Positions 18,153-29,700 of a stretch of DNA of 64,000 nt are shown one piece after another. Both the position numbers and the translations under genes were made by a program. The number at the start of each line of letters is the position of its first letter. Positions within the stretch are counted from its first letter, which is position 1. The stretch is from Nitrosophilus labii (GTDB lineage: Bacteria; Campylobacterota; Campylobacteria; Campylobacterales; Nitratiruptoraceae): positions 310,001-374,000 of the forward strand of contig NZ_AP022826.1 in NCBI RefSeq assembly GCF_014466985.1, in the 5' to 3' direction. The notes under the pieces are model-generated. The model ran no database searches and was not told where the DNA came from. It was given only the letters and a program-made list of their open reading frames with translations.

Positions 18153-18451
18153 TGAGATTGACAGAATTTGAGATAGAAGCTATTAGAAAATGTGCTAAAG
18201 ATATTATCAAAGAGGGTAGAGTTTATCTTTTTGGTAGTAGAGTTGATGATACAAAAAAGGGTGGAGATATCGATTTGTATATTGAACTTCCAAAAAAACC
18301 TGATTTCATGATGAAAATAGATTTTTTGGTATGTTTAAAAAAAATAATAGGTGAACAAAAAATAGATATAGTTTTACATTATCCTGAGAAAAAAAGAAAG
18401 TTAATAGATGATATTGCTAAAAAAGAGGGAATATTGCTATGGAGCAATTAA
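18152..18451 (+). CDS. MNT-domain nucleotidyltransferase (MntA-like antitoxin), pair 2
   Basis: A 99-residue minimal nucleotidyltransferase with G28-S29-R30 and D39-I-D41, and a third acidic candidate in KIDIVLHYP. It shares only the family pattern with the pair at 9953, so the two modules are not a recent duplication. It is coupled to gmhA by a one-base stop/start overlap and overlaps the HEPN gene by 13 nt. Confidence 0.82.
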   Translation: MRLTEFEIEAIRKCAKDIIKEGRVYLFGSRVDDTKKGGDIDLYIELPKKPDFMMKIDFLVCLKKIIGEQKIDIVLHYPEKKRKLIDDIAKKEGILLWSN

Positions 18452-18897
18452 AAGAGAAAATTTTTATGCTTGAACAACTTTTTAAAAAAACTGATTTTGA
18501 CTTTGACGAGTTAACAAAAATGGATTTAAATGAAAAAATATATGAAAATATTGAAAAAGAAAGGATTGTAAATAGTTTTTTATTTAGGTATGCAAAAATA
18601 CAAGACAGTATGGGAGCAAAGCTTTTTAAAGAGATTTTATATGCTTTGAAAGAGATAGATAACTATTCTATTCCTATGAAAGATGTGTTAAATAAAATGG
18701 AAAAATTGGGGATTATAAAAGATGCTACAACTTGGGATAGATTAAGAGAAATTAGAAATGATATATCGCACGAATATCCGTTAGATTATGAAGAGAGATT
18801 GGAAAATCTTAAAAAAGCTATGTGGGGTTATGCAAATCTAAAATCAATATTTAATGATATAAAAATTTATTTAAAAAGAGAAAGTCTTTTAGATTAA
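18439..18897 (+). CDS. HEPN-domain (HepT-like) toxin, pair 2
   Basis: A 152-residue helical protein with the HEPN motif R106-NDIS-H111-E-Y113 intact (RX4HXY). It is longer than the HepT at 10236 and its N-terminal half (about residues 1-60) has no match I recognise. The 3' end overlaps the converging waaF gene by 9 bp. It probably forms a toxin/antitoxin pair with the MNT protein upstream. Confidence 0.78.
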   Translation: MEQLKEKIFMLEQLFKKTDFDFDELTKMDLNEKIYENIEKERIVNSFLFRYAKIQDSMGAKLFKEILYALKEIDNYSIPMKDVLNKMEKLGIIKDATTWDRLREIRNDISHEYPLDYEERLENLKKAMWGYANLKSIFNDIKIYLKRESLLD

Positions 18898-19890
18898 CTC
18901 GTTTGCAGCTTTTATAACCATATTTGGAGTTAAATCTTTCATACATTTATGATGTTTTAGCGGACAGACTCTTTTCATACAGGGTGAGCAGTCCAAGTTT
19001 AGAGTGACTATTTTACTTTTTGGGTTTTCCCATTGGGAAGTGGAAGTATAGTCGGTAGGGCCAAAAATAGCAACAGTTGGTATCTTAAAAGCTGCCGCTA
19101 TGTGCATAGGTCCGCTATCGTTTGTTATAAAAAGATCCAGTTTTGAGATTGCTGCCATCAACTCTTCTATAGTAGTTTTTCCGGCTAAATTTATATAGTT
19201 TTTAATACCCAATATTTTGAGTTCTTTTTCTATATCTTTTGCTATCTCTTTTTCGTTTGGGCCTCCAAAAATTACTATATTAAATCTATCCGAGAAGGTA
19301 GCCGCTACTTTTGCAAACTTTTGAGGATACCATCTTTTTGCACTTCCGTATGTTGCGCCTGGATTTATACCTAATAGAGGAGAAGGCGGTAAGGTGATAA
19401 GGTGGTAAGGATTAAGATAGAGTTTTAAGTCGCTGGGCGGTAGATCTGTTTTAAAAACGGAGTTTATGAAGTAGTTGTACTTTTCTACTTGATGCAAAGA
19501 GGTTGAAGGTTGAAGGTTGAAGGTTGAAGGAGAATAAAAAAATCTTTTTTTTGAATCTGTTAAAAAGAGTAGAAGTTTAGAAAAAAAGTGGCTTCTAAAA
19601 GATACTGCGATATCATGAGAACCGATTTTTTTAGCTAGTTTGTATGTTGAAAAGAGGCGATTTTTACTCTTTTTGGTTTCGTCGATGAAAACTTTATTTA
19701 TTTTTGGATGGTGTTTTAACGCTTCGGTAGATACGTAACTTCCTACTATAGTTATCTCTTTAGGATTTAGAGTTTGTATGAGATTTTCGATAGCCGGTGT
19801 TGCCATAACAGTGTCACCAAGCCATGTGGGAAGTTCGATAAGTAAGTTTGAAGTTTGAAGTTTGAAGTTTGAAGGGTTAGACAAGTTCAT
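18889..19890 (-). CDS. waaF: LPS heptosyltransferase II
   Basis: GT9 enzyme of 333 residues adding the second heptose to the inner core. It has LLIELPTWLGDTVMATPAIENL, GINPGATYGSAKRWYPQKFA, and FITNDSGPMHIAAAFKIPTVAIFGPTD, all WaaF signatures. Two heptamer tracts lie in the frame: one gives residues 6-14 (PSNFKLQTS) ahead of the conserved start, with the ATG inside the end of the upstream gene; the other gives about residues 120-129 (TFNLQPSTS), an insert in the N-terminal domain. The C-terminal Cys cluster (CSPCMKRVCPLKHHKC) is typical of Campylobacterota WaaF. Confidence 0.92.
   Translation of the reverse strand: MNLSNPSNFKLQTSNLLIELPTWLGDTVMATPAIENLIQTLNPKEITIVGSYVSTEALKHHPKINKVFIDETKKSKNRLFSTYKLAKKIGSHDIAVSFRSHFFSKLLLFLTDSKKRFFYSPSTFNLQPSTSLHQVEKYNYFINSVFKTDLPPSDLKLYLNPYHLITLPPSPLLGINPGATYGSAKRWYPQKFAKVAATFSDRFNIVIFGGPNEKEIAKDIEKELKILGIKNYINLAGKTTIEELMAAISKLDLFITNDSGPMHIAAAFKIPTVAIFGPTDYTSTSQWENPKSKIVTLNLDCSPCMKRVCPLKHHKCMKDLTPNMVIKAANELI
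19501..19530. repeat. Perfect heptamer tract inside waaF
   Basis: Four identical GGTTGAA units plus two bases. Translated from the other strand as an Asn/Leu/Gln/Pro/Ser/Thr insert of about ten residues. Confidence 0.9.
19846..19873. repeat. Perfect heptamer tract at the 5' end of waaF
   Basis: Four identical GTTTGAA units. The waaF start codon lies just outside it, within the end of the upstream glycosyltransferase gene. Confidence 0.9.
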
Positions 19891-20896
19891 AGATAACCTC
19901 TAACGTTTTTTGGACATTTTTTTCTATGGTAAAGTTTTTTGAAATTTCTCTCATCTTTTTTTGCGTTTTATTGAGTTTTTCTTCATCTTTTAAGAACAAA
20001 TCTATCTTTTTAGCAACCGAAAAATCTTTTGGTTTTTTTAAAATAAACTCTTTAGGTAATATCTCGGAAGCGCCATTTTGGGCCGTAGTAAACGTTACAT
20101 TTTCAAAACTCATAGCCTCCAAAACAACGTTGGAAAAGGGCTCGTAGTGAGTTGGAAATAAAAATATATCGGAAGCCGCGTAAAAATAGTCGATATCCTT
20201 TCTTGGACCCGTAAAGGTAACTTTTGCATCAATTCCCAAATCTTTTGCCATTTTTTTATATTTTGATATATTTTTCTCTTTACCAAGAACAAAAGCGTGA
20301 AAATCACTTTCAAGCAATGCCAAAGTCTGTAAAAACTCCACAACTCCTTTTCTTTTAAAACCGCTTCCGGCATATAGGATAATTTTGATATCTTTATCTA
20401 TTCCAAACTCTTTAGAAAGAAGGACTCTAGACTCAATCTTATCAAACTCTTTTATCTCTATACCGTTGTAGATGACAACTATTTTTTCAGGAGGAACATT
20501 GTAATTTTTGAGGATTTGATCTTTTATCATATTAGAGTTTGCTATGATCTTTTTTGCGTTTAGAAAAGCTTTTTTCTCAAGATAGAGATATGTTAGATGA
20601 AGTGGATTTAAAGATATACCTTTAGTTTTTAAAAACTCTTTGTGGACCCCGTCTCCTGCTCTGTATATATCGGGGCAGGCGATACGATCTAGAGAAAAGT
20701 AAAACTTTTTATTTTTTTTGCTGCAAATTTGTCTATTAAAAAGTAAAGCTTTTATCCAAGAAGGAAGCCAATTTGGAAAATTTGCATGTATGATCTCAAA
20801 ATCGATATCTTTTTCTTTTAAAACTTTTGTAAGTCTCTCAAGATATCTTTCCGCTCCTCCGTAGGGAGTATATTTTTGACGGATGAAACTAATCAT
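19877..20896 (-). CDS. LPS core glycosyltransferase family 4 (WaaG-like)
   Basis: Retaining GT4 enzyme of 339 residues. It opens MISFIRQKYTPYGGAERYLERL, has YRAGDGVHKEF, which is typical of WaaG-like core transferases, and the C-terminal nucleotide-sugar site FPTHYEPFSNVVLEAMSF with the EX7E spacing. It probably adds a hexose to the heptose region. It overlaps waaL by 4 nt and waaF by 14 nt. Sugar specificity cannot be assigned. Confidence 0.85.
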   Translation of the reverse strand: MISFIRQKYTPYGGAERYLERLTKVLKEKDIDFEIIHANFPNWLPSWIKALLFNRQICSKKNKKFYFSLDRIACPDIYRAGDGVHKEFLKTKGISLNPLHLTYLYLEKKAFLNAKKIIANSNMIKDQILKNYNVPPEKIVVIYNGIEIKEFDKIESRVLLSKEFGIDKDIKIILYAGSGFKRKGVVEFLQTLALLESDFHAFVLGKEKNISKYKKMAKDLGIDAKVTFTGPRKDIDYFYAASDIFLFPTHYEPFSNVVLEAMSFENVTFTTAQNGASEILPKEFILKKPKDFSVAKKIDLFLKDEEKLNKTQKKMREISKNFTIEKNVQKTLEVIYELV

Positions 20897-22098
20897 AAAA
20901 GGATATTGTCTTTATTTTTATTTTCTATATAATTCAATGTACTAGCCCAAATAAGAGACAACAGCATAGCATTTTCATGATGAAAAGTAGTGTTAGCTAA
21001 AGAGATTATCATATTTGCAACCCATATTAATATAGATACTTGTACAATGTCCAAATTTTTATGCTTAATAAATTTATAAAATATTGTAAAACAAAATATT
21101 AGATATGAAATGAGAGCTAACACTCCTCTTTCAACAAGAAAATTTGTAAAGGTGTTATGTGCATGAGAATTTCGTTCAAATGGAGAGTATGGAAAATAGT
21201 CGTGAATATTAATATTGATAAAATTACCTGGTCCTATGCCAAATAGTAAATCTCCATCTAGCCACTTTAAAATAGCAGTTTTAAAAAGAACATCTCTGTA
21301 GCTTGGCCAAAGTCCTTGTTGAATTTTCATAAATAGTCTTGAATCTTGTAGTAAAAAATAAAAAATCGCTAGTAAAATCAAAGACAAAAAAATAAAAAAC
21401 AATATGTTTTTTAAATTCATTTTTTTATCAATTATTAGATATAAAAAATAGATTATAGGAAAAGTGAAAATTGCTGCTCTACTTCCAGTGTTTAATATGC
21501 CAAAAATCGCAATAAAGGTAGAGAAAAAAAACAAAACTTTAAGTCTAATATCATTTATTTTTAAAAAAAAGACTAAAGAGAGTGAAAACATAAAGATTAT
21601 ATAAATTGCAGAATGGTTAACATGTCCTACGGAATGAATATTCATATATTGATTTAATACAAATTTATCATAAAATCCCCAAAAAGAAGCGATTATAAAA
21701 GATAATAATAAAGGAAAAATAATATAGTATTTTATATTATTTTTTGTTAATGGTGTATTTCTTAAAATTATAAATATTAATAATATTCTAAAAATATCTA
21801 AATTTTTCCGTAAATTATATATTACAGTGTTTTGATATTCTGATTGAAAAGAGCTTATTAAAGAAAATATAAAAAACATTAAAAATGACCAAAAAATTAC
21901 ATCTTTTTTTATTTTTATTTTATATTTAATTATTATTGATAATCCAAGCAAAATAGTTAAATATGAAAAAATCTGTTTTCCAGCTTCAGTTAGAGGTAGC
22001 GATAAACATAGTAAAAAAAGAGAAATTAAAAAACTTCTAAATAAAATATCTGTTTCCGCAGATGTATTTTGTAAGAGGTTATCTTTATCAAATCTCAT
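20893..22098 (-). CDS. waaL: O-antigen ligase (WaaL family)
   Basis: Inner-membrane protein of 401 residues with about ten to twelve hydrophobic segments. A periplasmic loop at about residues 270-310 contains GIGPGNF and PFERNSHAHNTFTNFLVERG, the Wzy_C/WaaL block whose His is required for joining O-polysaccharide to lipid A-core. The gene is markedly AT-rich compared with the heptose genes, as is common for surface-variable functions. It overlaps the GT9 gene upstream by 11 nt. Confidence 0.85.
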   Translation of the reverse strand: MRFDKDNLLQNTSAETDILFRSFLISLFLLCLSLPLTEAGKQIFSYLTILLGLSIIIKYKIKIKKDVIFWSFLMFFIFSLISSFQSEYQNTVIYNLRKNLDIFRILLIFIILRNTPLTKNNIKYYIIFPLLLSFIIASFWGFYDKFVLNQYMNIHSVGHVNHSAIYIIFMFSLSLVFFLKINDIRLKVLFFFSTFIAIFGILNTGSRAAIFTFPIIYFLYLIIDKKMNLKNILFFIFLSLILLAIFYFLLQDSRLFMKIQQGLWPSYRDVLFKTAILKWLDGDLLFGIGPGNFININIHDYFPYSPFERNSHAHNTFTNFLVERGVLALISYLIFCFTIFYKFIKHKNLDIVQVSILIWVANMIISLANTTFHHENAMLLSLIWASTLNYIENKNKDNILL

Positions 22099-23182
22099 AA
22101 TTTTTTCCGTGTTTGTTGTTTAATGCTTTATCTATTTGTTCAATAACTTCTTCTATGCTAATACTCATCATAGCAGTACTTATTTTTTTGCCGTTTTTAA
22201 AAACGATTTTATCGTTTGGATGTTGTATAATAACATGTTTACCGTTGAATTGGGTTTGTTTGATTTTTTTATAGCTAGATTTTTCCGTTTGATTGTCCCA
22301 TGGACCCCAAATAGTAGGTTCAGTGGGACCTAAAAGAGCAATAACCGGAATATCCAGGGCTGCAGCCATATGCATCGGCGCCGTATCTACGCCTAAATAT
22401 AGAGTTGCTTTTGAAATAAGAGCGGAAAGCTCATATAAAGAGATTTTGCCTCCAAGATTTAAAGGGGTGCTTTTACAATACGAGAGTATTGTATTTACCT
22501 TATCTAACTCTTTTTTTTCTGGAGAAGAGGTTATGATGACTTTGAAGTTTGTTTCGTTTTCTATATAGTCTATAACTTTGGCGAATTTTTCGTCGTCCCA
22601 ACATTTAAACAGCCATCTTGAGACCGGATGAACTATTATAAACTTTTCGATATTGTGAGATTTTAAAATATTTTCTATCTTTTTGTTGCTAATATCATCT
22701 ATATAAATTTCTACTTTTTTTTCTAAGATATTTTTTCCCAAGTGTTTTACAAATTGTAAGTCTTTTTCGACTGTGTGAATAAACGGATCAAAAGATATTT
22801 CTTTAGTATACGGTTTTAAAAGGTTTAAAAATTTGTTCCTGGTTCTTATACCTAATCTTTTTGGTGCTTTAGATAATATAGATATTATAGCTCCTCTATC
22901 GCCTTCTGTTAAATTTATAACAATATCATATCTATTTTTGATTATCTGCTTTGTAAAATCAATTTCATATTTTATTTTTTTTAAAAAACTTTGACTTTTA
23001 TTTTTTCTATCGTATGAGAAAATTTTATTGATATTAGGATTATTTTTAAGAATAGGCAAGCTTTCTTGGTTTAATACGAAATCTATCTTTGAATTTGGAA
23101 AATTTTTCTTTAAATTTTTTATAAGGGCAGTAGATAAAAGAACGTCTCCTATATGTCTAAATTTTATTAGAAGAATTTTCAT
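22088..23182 (-). CDS. Glycosyltransferase family 9, heptosyltransferase III-like (RfaQ type)
   Basis: A 364-residue protein with MKILLIKFRHIGDVLLSTALIKNL, ILLS-type GT9 opening, the mid-domain HPVSRWLFKCWDDEKFA, and YLGVDTAPMHMAAALDIPVIALLGPTEP. These match the putative LPS heptosyltransferase III group. It probably adds a branching heptose. Its final 80 residues include an extra charged segment (HVIIQHPNDKIVFKNGKK). First intact gene of the minus-strand core operon. Confidence 0.85.
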   Translation of the reverse strand: MKILLIKFRHIGDVLLSTALIKNLKKNFPNSKIDFVLNQESLPILKNNPNINKIFSYDRKNKSQSFLKKIKYEIDFTKQIIKNRYDIVINLTEGDRGAIISILSKAPKRLGIRTRNKFLNLLKPYTKEISFDPFIHTVEKDLQFVKHLGKNILEKKVEIYIDDISNKKIENILKSHNIEKFIIVHPVSRWLFKCWDDEKFAKVIDYIENETNFKVIITSSPEKKELDKVNTILSYCKSTPLNLGGKISLYELSALISKATLYLGVDTAPMHMAAALDIPVIALLGPTEPTIWGPWDNQTEKSSYKKIKQTQFNGKHVIIQHPNDKIVFKNGKKISTAMMSISIEEVIEQIDKALNNKHGKNYEI

Positions 23183-23301
23183 TATAGAACCTAATATATA
23201 AAATCTTTTTTTCTTTTAAAAACTGAATTCTAGTAAAGTTGCAAATAATTAAAACTGAAAAAACTTTTTATATATACATTTTTACAATAGTTTAAACTTA
23301 T

Positions 23302-24165
23302 TTAATTTAGTTTTTTTAAAAAATTATCGAAATTTTTGCTTCTGTTTTTGTAAGAAAATTTTTTTGCCAATTTATTCATTTTTGTTATTTTTTTCTTTTG
23401 ATTTTTATCTGTTACTATTTTTTCTATAGTCCTTGCAAACTGTATCGGATCGTTATCCGCAAGATATATTTCATCGTTTTTAACAATAAGATTTATTGAT
23501 GGATAGTTAACCGCCAATACAGGAATTCCTGTTGCCATATATTCAAATAGTTTCATAGGGGAAGTTAAATATTTTGATTGAATATTATTTCCTAATGGTA
23601 AAAGTAATACGTTAGAATTATTAAGGACTTTTTTTTACAATTTCATTTTGCTTTATAAATCCAAGATAGTTTACTCTTTTTTTGTCAATATTGTATTTTT
23701 TAATTAATTCTTCTATTATTTCAATACTTTTTCTATCCCCTTTTCCTCCTGCTATTTTTAGGGTAAATTTTTCATCAAGTAGTGAAAAAGATGAAAAAAT
23801 TAGATCAATATTTTTCCATTTATTAAACTGTCCAAGATATGTTAAGACAAAATTATCTTGTTTTTGTGTATATTTAAACTTGTCTATTTCAACACCGTTA
23901 GGTAAGATGATATAATTAACGGGAGAGTTTTTCTTAAACTCTTTTTTAAAAAAAATCACTTGTGAAAAGTTTGTAAAAATAAGTCCATCTAGCTTTGAAA
24001 TTGATTTAAAAAACTTGTTTTTCGTTTTTCTTGATCATAAAAGCCGTATAGATATATTTTATAACCTAAATTAGATAAACTCTTATAATCTCTTATTATT
24101 TGAATAGTTTGTACGGAAGTAAAAGTTAAATAAAGTGGATGAAAATAAAAAACAGTTTTTTTCAT
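23302..24165 (-). pseudogene. Decayed glycosyltransferase family 4 gene
   Basis: Reads from MKKTVFYFHPLYLTFTSVQT through KIYLYGFYDQEKRKT, then in another frame SKLDGLIFTNFSQVIFFKKEF, PNGVEIDKFKY and LTYLGQFNKWKN, then after a shift at an A8 run (T8, 23629-23636) LLLPLGNNIQSKYLTSPMKLFEYMATGIPVLA to the stop. Removing one A joins the last two parts exactly. The first junction near 23990 also lacks about 60-100 residues normally present between the two Rossmann domains, so there is a deletion in addition to frameshifts. It was probably a core or O-chain transferase. Confidence 0.75.
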
Positions 24166-24231
24166 TAAAACTTTTCTTATTATGCTTAGATGATGTTTAT
24201 TGAATTTTTTTGGTATATTATTATATCGTAG

Positions 24232-26439
<2,208 letters not shown>

Positions 26440-26456
<17 letters not shown>

Positions 26457-27180
26457 TCTTTTTGTCATAATTCAGGCCCGTATGACCTCTACCAGGCTTC
26501 CTGGAAAGGTTATGCTCCCTCTTTGCGGCAAAACCGTATTGGAGGTAATGATAGAGAGATTAAATAGATTTGCAAAAAACATTATCATAGCCACTACTGA
26601 CGACGGAAGCGAAAAACCTATAATTGAACTTTGTGAAAAAAAAAGATTGCGATTTTTTAGAGGAGATACAAACAACGTACTAGATAGATACTACAAAGCC
26701 ACTACTGCTTTTGGCGCAAAAAATAGTGATACGATAGTTAGGCTTACGTCTGATTGTCCTTTAATAGATCAAGAGATTTTGAAAAAGATGTTGGAAGAGT
26801 TTGGAAAAAAGAAGTGCGATTATCTTTCAAATACGATTGAAAGAAGTTTTCCAAGAGGACTCGATATAGAAATTTTCAGTTTTGAAGCGTTAAAAAGAGT
26901 CTATGAAAATGCAAAAATGGAGTTTGAAAAAGAGCATGTGACTACTCACATTCACACTACCCATAAAGACGAGTTTATGATTTGTCAATATAAAGATAAG
27001 GAGGATAATTCAAAATATCGTCTGACTTTGGATGAAGAGGCTGATTATGAAGCAATAAAAGAGATATATAAACTTTTAAAGTGTAAGACGGATTTTAGTT
27101 ATGAGGATTTGATAGAGATATTGGAAAAAAATCCCTACATATACGAAATAAACAGCCATGTAGAACAAAAAAAGGTATGA
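26440..27180 (+). CDS. pseF: SpsF-type cytidylyltransferase, probable pseudaminate activation (PseF role)
   Basis: A nucleotidyltransferase-fold protein of 246 residues with VIIQARMTSTRLPGKVMLPLCGK and RLTSDCPLIDQEI, plus HTTHKDEF. In pse operons this SpsF-like family takes the place of NeuA-type PseF and would make CMP-pseudaminate. The assignment rests on position between pseC and pseG and on the family; the biochemical role here is inferred. It overlaps pseC by 17 nt and pseGH by 4 nt. Confidence 0.8.
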
Positions 27181-28664
27181 AAAAAATTTTAGTCAGAGCG
27201 GACAGCTCAAAAGAGATAGGAACAGGGCATATAACAAGAACTCTTGTTTTGGCAAAAGAGCTAAAAAAAAATGGTTTTGATGTAATATATCTAGTGAAAA
27301 ATCTGCCTGGAAATATAAATTTCAAGATAAAAAAGGCTGGATTTAAGAAAATTGAACTTAAAAGCAAAGATAAATATAGCGAGATTAAAGAGGTAAAGAG
27401 CATTATAAAAGAACAAAACGCATCTTTTATAGTGTTCGATCATTATGGAATTGATGAAGATTATGAAAGAGAGATAAAAAATAGTGGTGTAATGATCTTT
27501 TCCTTCGACGATCTATATAAGAAACACTATTGTGATATATTGTTAAATCAAAATATTTACGCAAAAAAAGAGGATTATAAAGGACTGGTACCAAAGGAGT
27601 GTAGCCTACTTTGCGGGATCGAATTTGCACTTATAAGAGATGAGTTCAAAAGAATCAAAGATATAAAAAAATCAGAATCCAATAAGAAAAATTTGAGAAT
27701 TTTAGTTACTCTTGGCGGAGCCGATCCTGAAAATGTGACTTTTGAAGTTATAAAAGCTTTAGATGAGGTTGAAGATGTTTTTTTTGAAGCGGATATTGTA
27801 GTTGGTGCCGCAAACAAACATCTAAAACAGCTTCAAGATTTTGCGAAAAATAGCGAAAAAGGATTTAATATTATTGTAGATGCCAAAAATATGGCTGAGC
27901 TTATGAATAGATCAGATATAGGAATTATATCTTGTGGAACTACAAGTATAGAAGTTCTATATATGAAACTTCCTTTTATAGCTCTACGATTAGCAGATAA
28001 TCAAAAGAAAATTTTTGAGTATCTTACTAAAAATGGTTATGCTATTGGTGCAAAAAACTGTAAAAATGAAATAAAAAATGCCTTTGTGACTCTTGCAAAT
28101 GATGAAGAAACGAGAAAATTTTTGATAGAAAAGATGAAAAATCTATCTATAGGAAGAGTTGATAAAGTTACAAAGACAATAATCTGCAAAATATATGAAG
28201 ACTTTTATATAAGGAAAGCGGAAAAACAGGATATAAAAATAATTTTTGATATCTCTAACGATGAAGAGGTTAGAAGAAACTCTTTCAACAGTGAAAAAAT
28301 AGTTTTTGATAACCATCAAAAGTGGTTTTTGAATAAGTTAAAAGATAGAAATACTCTGTTTTTAGTTGCACAAAAAGATGATGAGGTCTTTGCCCAAGTA
28401 AGATTTGAAAAAGATAATGAAGGCTATATTATAAGCATATCTTTATCCTCTAAAGTTAGGGGATGCGGGTTGGGAGTAAAAATATTGGAAAAGAGTTTAG
28501 AATATTTCAAGGAAAAAATAGGCAATGAAGAGATTTACGCTTATATAAAAAGAGAGAATATCTCTTCTATAAAAATATTTGAAAAAATCGGTTTTAGAAA
28601 GGAAAAAGAGACTTTGTATAAAAATATTCCTACCTACATTTTTAAAAGGTCAAAAGATGATTAA
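27177..28664 (+). CDS. pseGH: Fused PseG (UDP-sugar hydrolase) and PseH (N-acetyltransferase)
   Basis: A 495-residue protein joining two consecutive pathway steps. Residues 1 to about 340 are PseG: ILVRADSSKEIGTGHITRTLVLAKEL with the catalytic His of GHxxR, VTLGGADPENVT, and IISCGTTSIEVLYMKLP. From about 345 to the end is a GNAT acyltransferase: YIRKAEKQDIKIIFDISND, VRGCGLGVKILEKSLEYF for acetyl-CoA binding, and IKRENISSIKIFEKIGFRK. PseH normally acetylates the 4-amino group just before PseG releases UDP. The gene order in the chain is hydrolase first. Confidence 0.92.
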   Translation: MKKILVRADSSKEIGTGHITRTLVLAKELKKNGFDVIYLVKNLPGNINFKIKKAGFKKIELKSKDKYSEIKEVKSIIKEQNASFIVFDHYGIDEDYEREIKNSGVMIFSFDDLYKKHYCDILLNQNIYAKKEDYKGLVPKECSLLCGIEFALIRDEFKRIKDIKKSESNKKNLRILVTLGGADPENVTFEVIKALDEVEDVFFEADIVVGAANKHLKQLQDFAKNSEKGFNIIVDAKNMAELMNRSDIGIISCGTTSIEVLYMKLPFIALRLADNQKKIFEYLTKNGYAIGAKNCKNEIKNAFVTLANDEETRKFLIEKMKNLSIGRVDKVTKTIICKIYEDFYIRKAEKQDIKIIFDISNDEEVRRNSFNSEKIVFDNHQKWFLNKLKDRNTLFLVAQKDDEVFAQVRFEKDNEGYIISISLSSKVRGCGLGVKILEKSLEYFKEKIGNEEIYAYIKRENISSIKIFEKIGFRKEKETLYKNIPTYIFKRSKDD

Positions 28665-29700
28665 AATAGGTTCCAAAACCATCTCAAACGATAGTCCAGT
28701 ATATATAATCGCAGAAGTTTCGGCAAATCATAACCAAGATTTTGAAATAGCCAAAGAGATGATAAAGGCTGCAAAAGAGGCAGGGGCAGATGCGGTAAAG
28801 CTTCAGACTTACACTCCAGATACTATAACTTTAAAATGCGACAATGAGTATTTTCAGATAAAACAAGGTACCATCTGGGATGGAAAAACTTTATATGAAT
28901 TGTATGAGGAAGCGTACACTCCTTGGGAGTGGCAACCAAAACTTAAAAGTTACGCAGACTATATAGGAATCGATCTTTTCTCTTCTCCTTTTGATAAAAG
29001 TGCGGTAGATTTTCTTGAAAAGATGGATGTGTCCGCCTATAAAATTGCCTCTTTTGAGATAACGGATATTCCTTTGATAGAATATGCGGCTTCAAAAGGA
29101 AAACCTATGATTATATCTACGGGTATTGCGACTCTTTGCGATATTGAAGAGGCGGTGAATGCTTGTAGAAGAGTCGGCAATGAACAGATCGTACTTCTTA
29201 AATGTACATCTGCTTATCCGGCACCCTTGGAAGATGCAAATTTAAGAACCATTCCCAATCTATCCGAGACTTTTGGCGTAATAGCGGGATTTTCCGATCA
29301 CACTTTAGGTATTACCGCTCCCGTTGCAGCTGTAACTTTGGGGGCCAAAGTTATAGAAAAACACTTTATTTTGGATAAAAGTTTAGGTGGTCCTGATGCT
29401 GCATTTAGTTTGGACATAAATGAATTCAAAGAGATGGTAAAGGCTGTTAGAGATACTGAAAAACTTCTTGGAAGAGTTGACTACACTATGGACGAAAAGA
29501 AAAGAAAAAACAGGGAGTTCTCGAGAAGCCTTTTCATAGCTAAAGATATTAAAAAAGGTGAAATTTTGACTGAGAAGAACATTCGTTCTGTCAGACCCGG
29601 TTTTGGGCTTCATCCAAAATATTTAAAGGATATTTTAGGCAAAAAAGCGGCGGTCGATCTAAAACAGGGAACGCCTCTTAAGTGGGAGCATATTAGCTAA
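28657..29700 (+). CDS. pseI: Pseudaminic acid synthase
   Basis: NeuB-family synthase of 347 residues condensing the 2,4-diacetamido-trideoxy-altrose with phosphoenolpyruvate. The start chosen at 28657 gives MIKIGSKTISNDSPVYIIAEVSANHNQDF and has AAAAGG upstream; the longer frame beginning at 28579 only reads through pseGH. KLQTYTPDTITLKC, FSSPFDKSAVDFLE and VIEKHFILDKSLGGPDAAFSLD are PseI blocks, and the C-terminal SAF antifreeze-like domain runs from about residue 285. It overlaps pseGH by 8 nt and the converging GT4 gene by 8 nt. Confidence 0.95.
   Translation: MIKIGSKTISNDSPVYIIAEVSANHNQDFEIAKEMIKAAKEAGADAVKLQTYTPDTITLKCDNEYFQIKQGTIWDGKTLYELYEEAYTPWEWQPKLKSYADYIGIDLFSSPFDKSAVDFLEKMDVSAYKIASFEITDIPLIEYAASKGKPMIISTGIATLCDIEEAVNACRRVGNEQIVLLKCTSAYPAPLEDANLRTIPNLSETFGVIAGFSDHTLGITAPVAAVTLGAKVIEKHFILDKSLGGPDAAFSLDINEFKEMVKAVRDTEKLLGRVDYTMDEKKRKNREFSRSLFIAKDIKKGEILTEKNIRSVRPGFGLHPKYLKDILGKKAAVDLKQGTPLKWEHIS

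Noticed and set aside
28579-28656. Upstream start for pseI within pseGH
   Set aside because: The first 26 residues are out-of-frame pseGH sequence; the ATG at 28657 begins the conserved PseI N-terminus.
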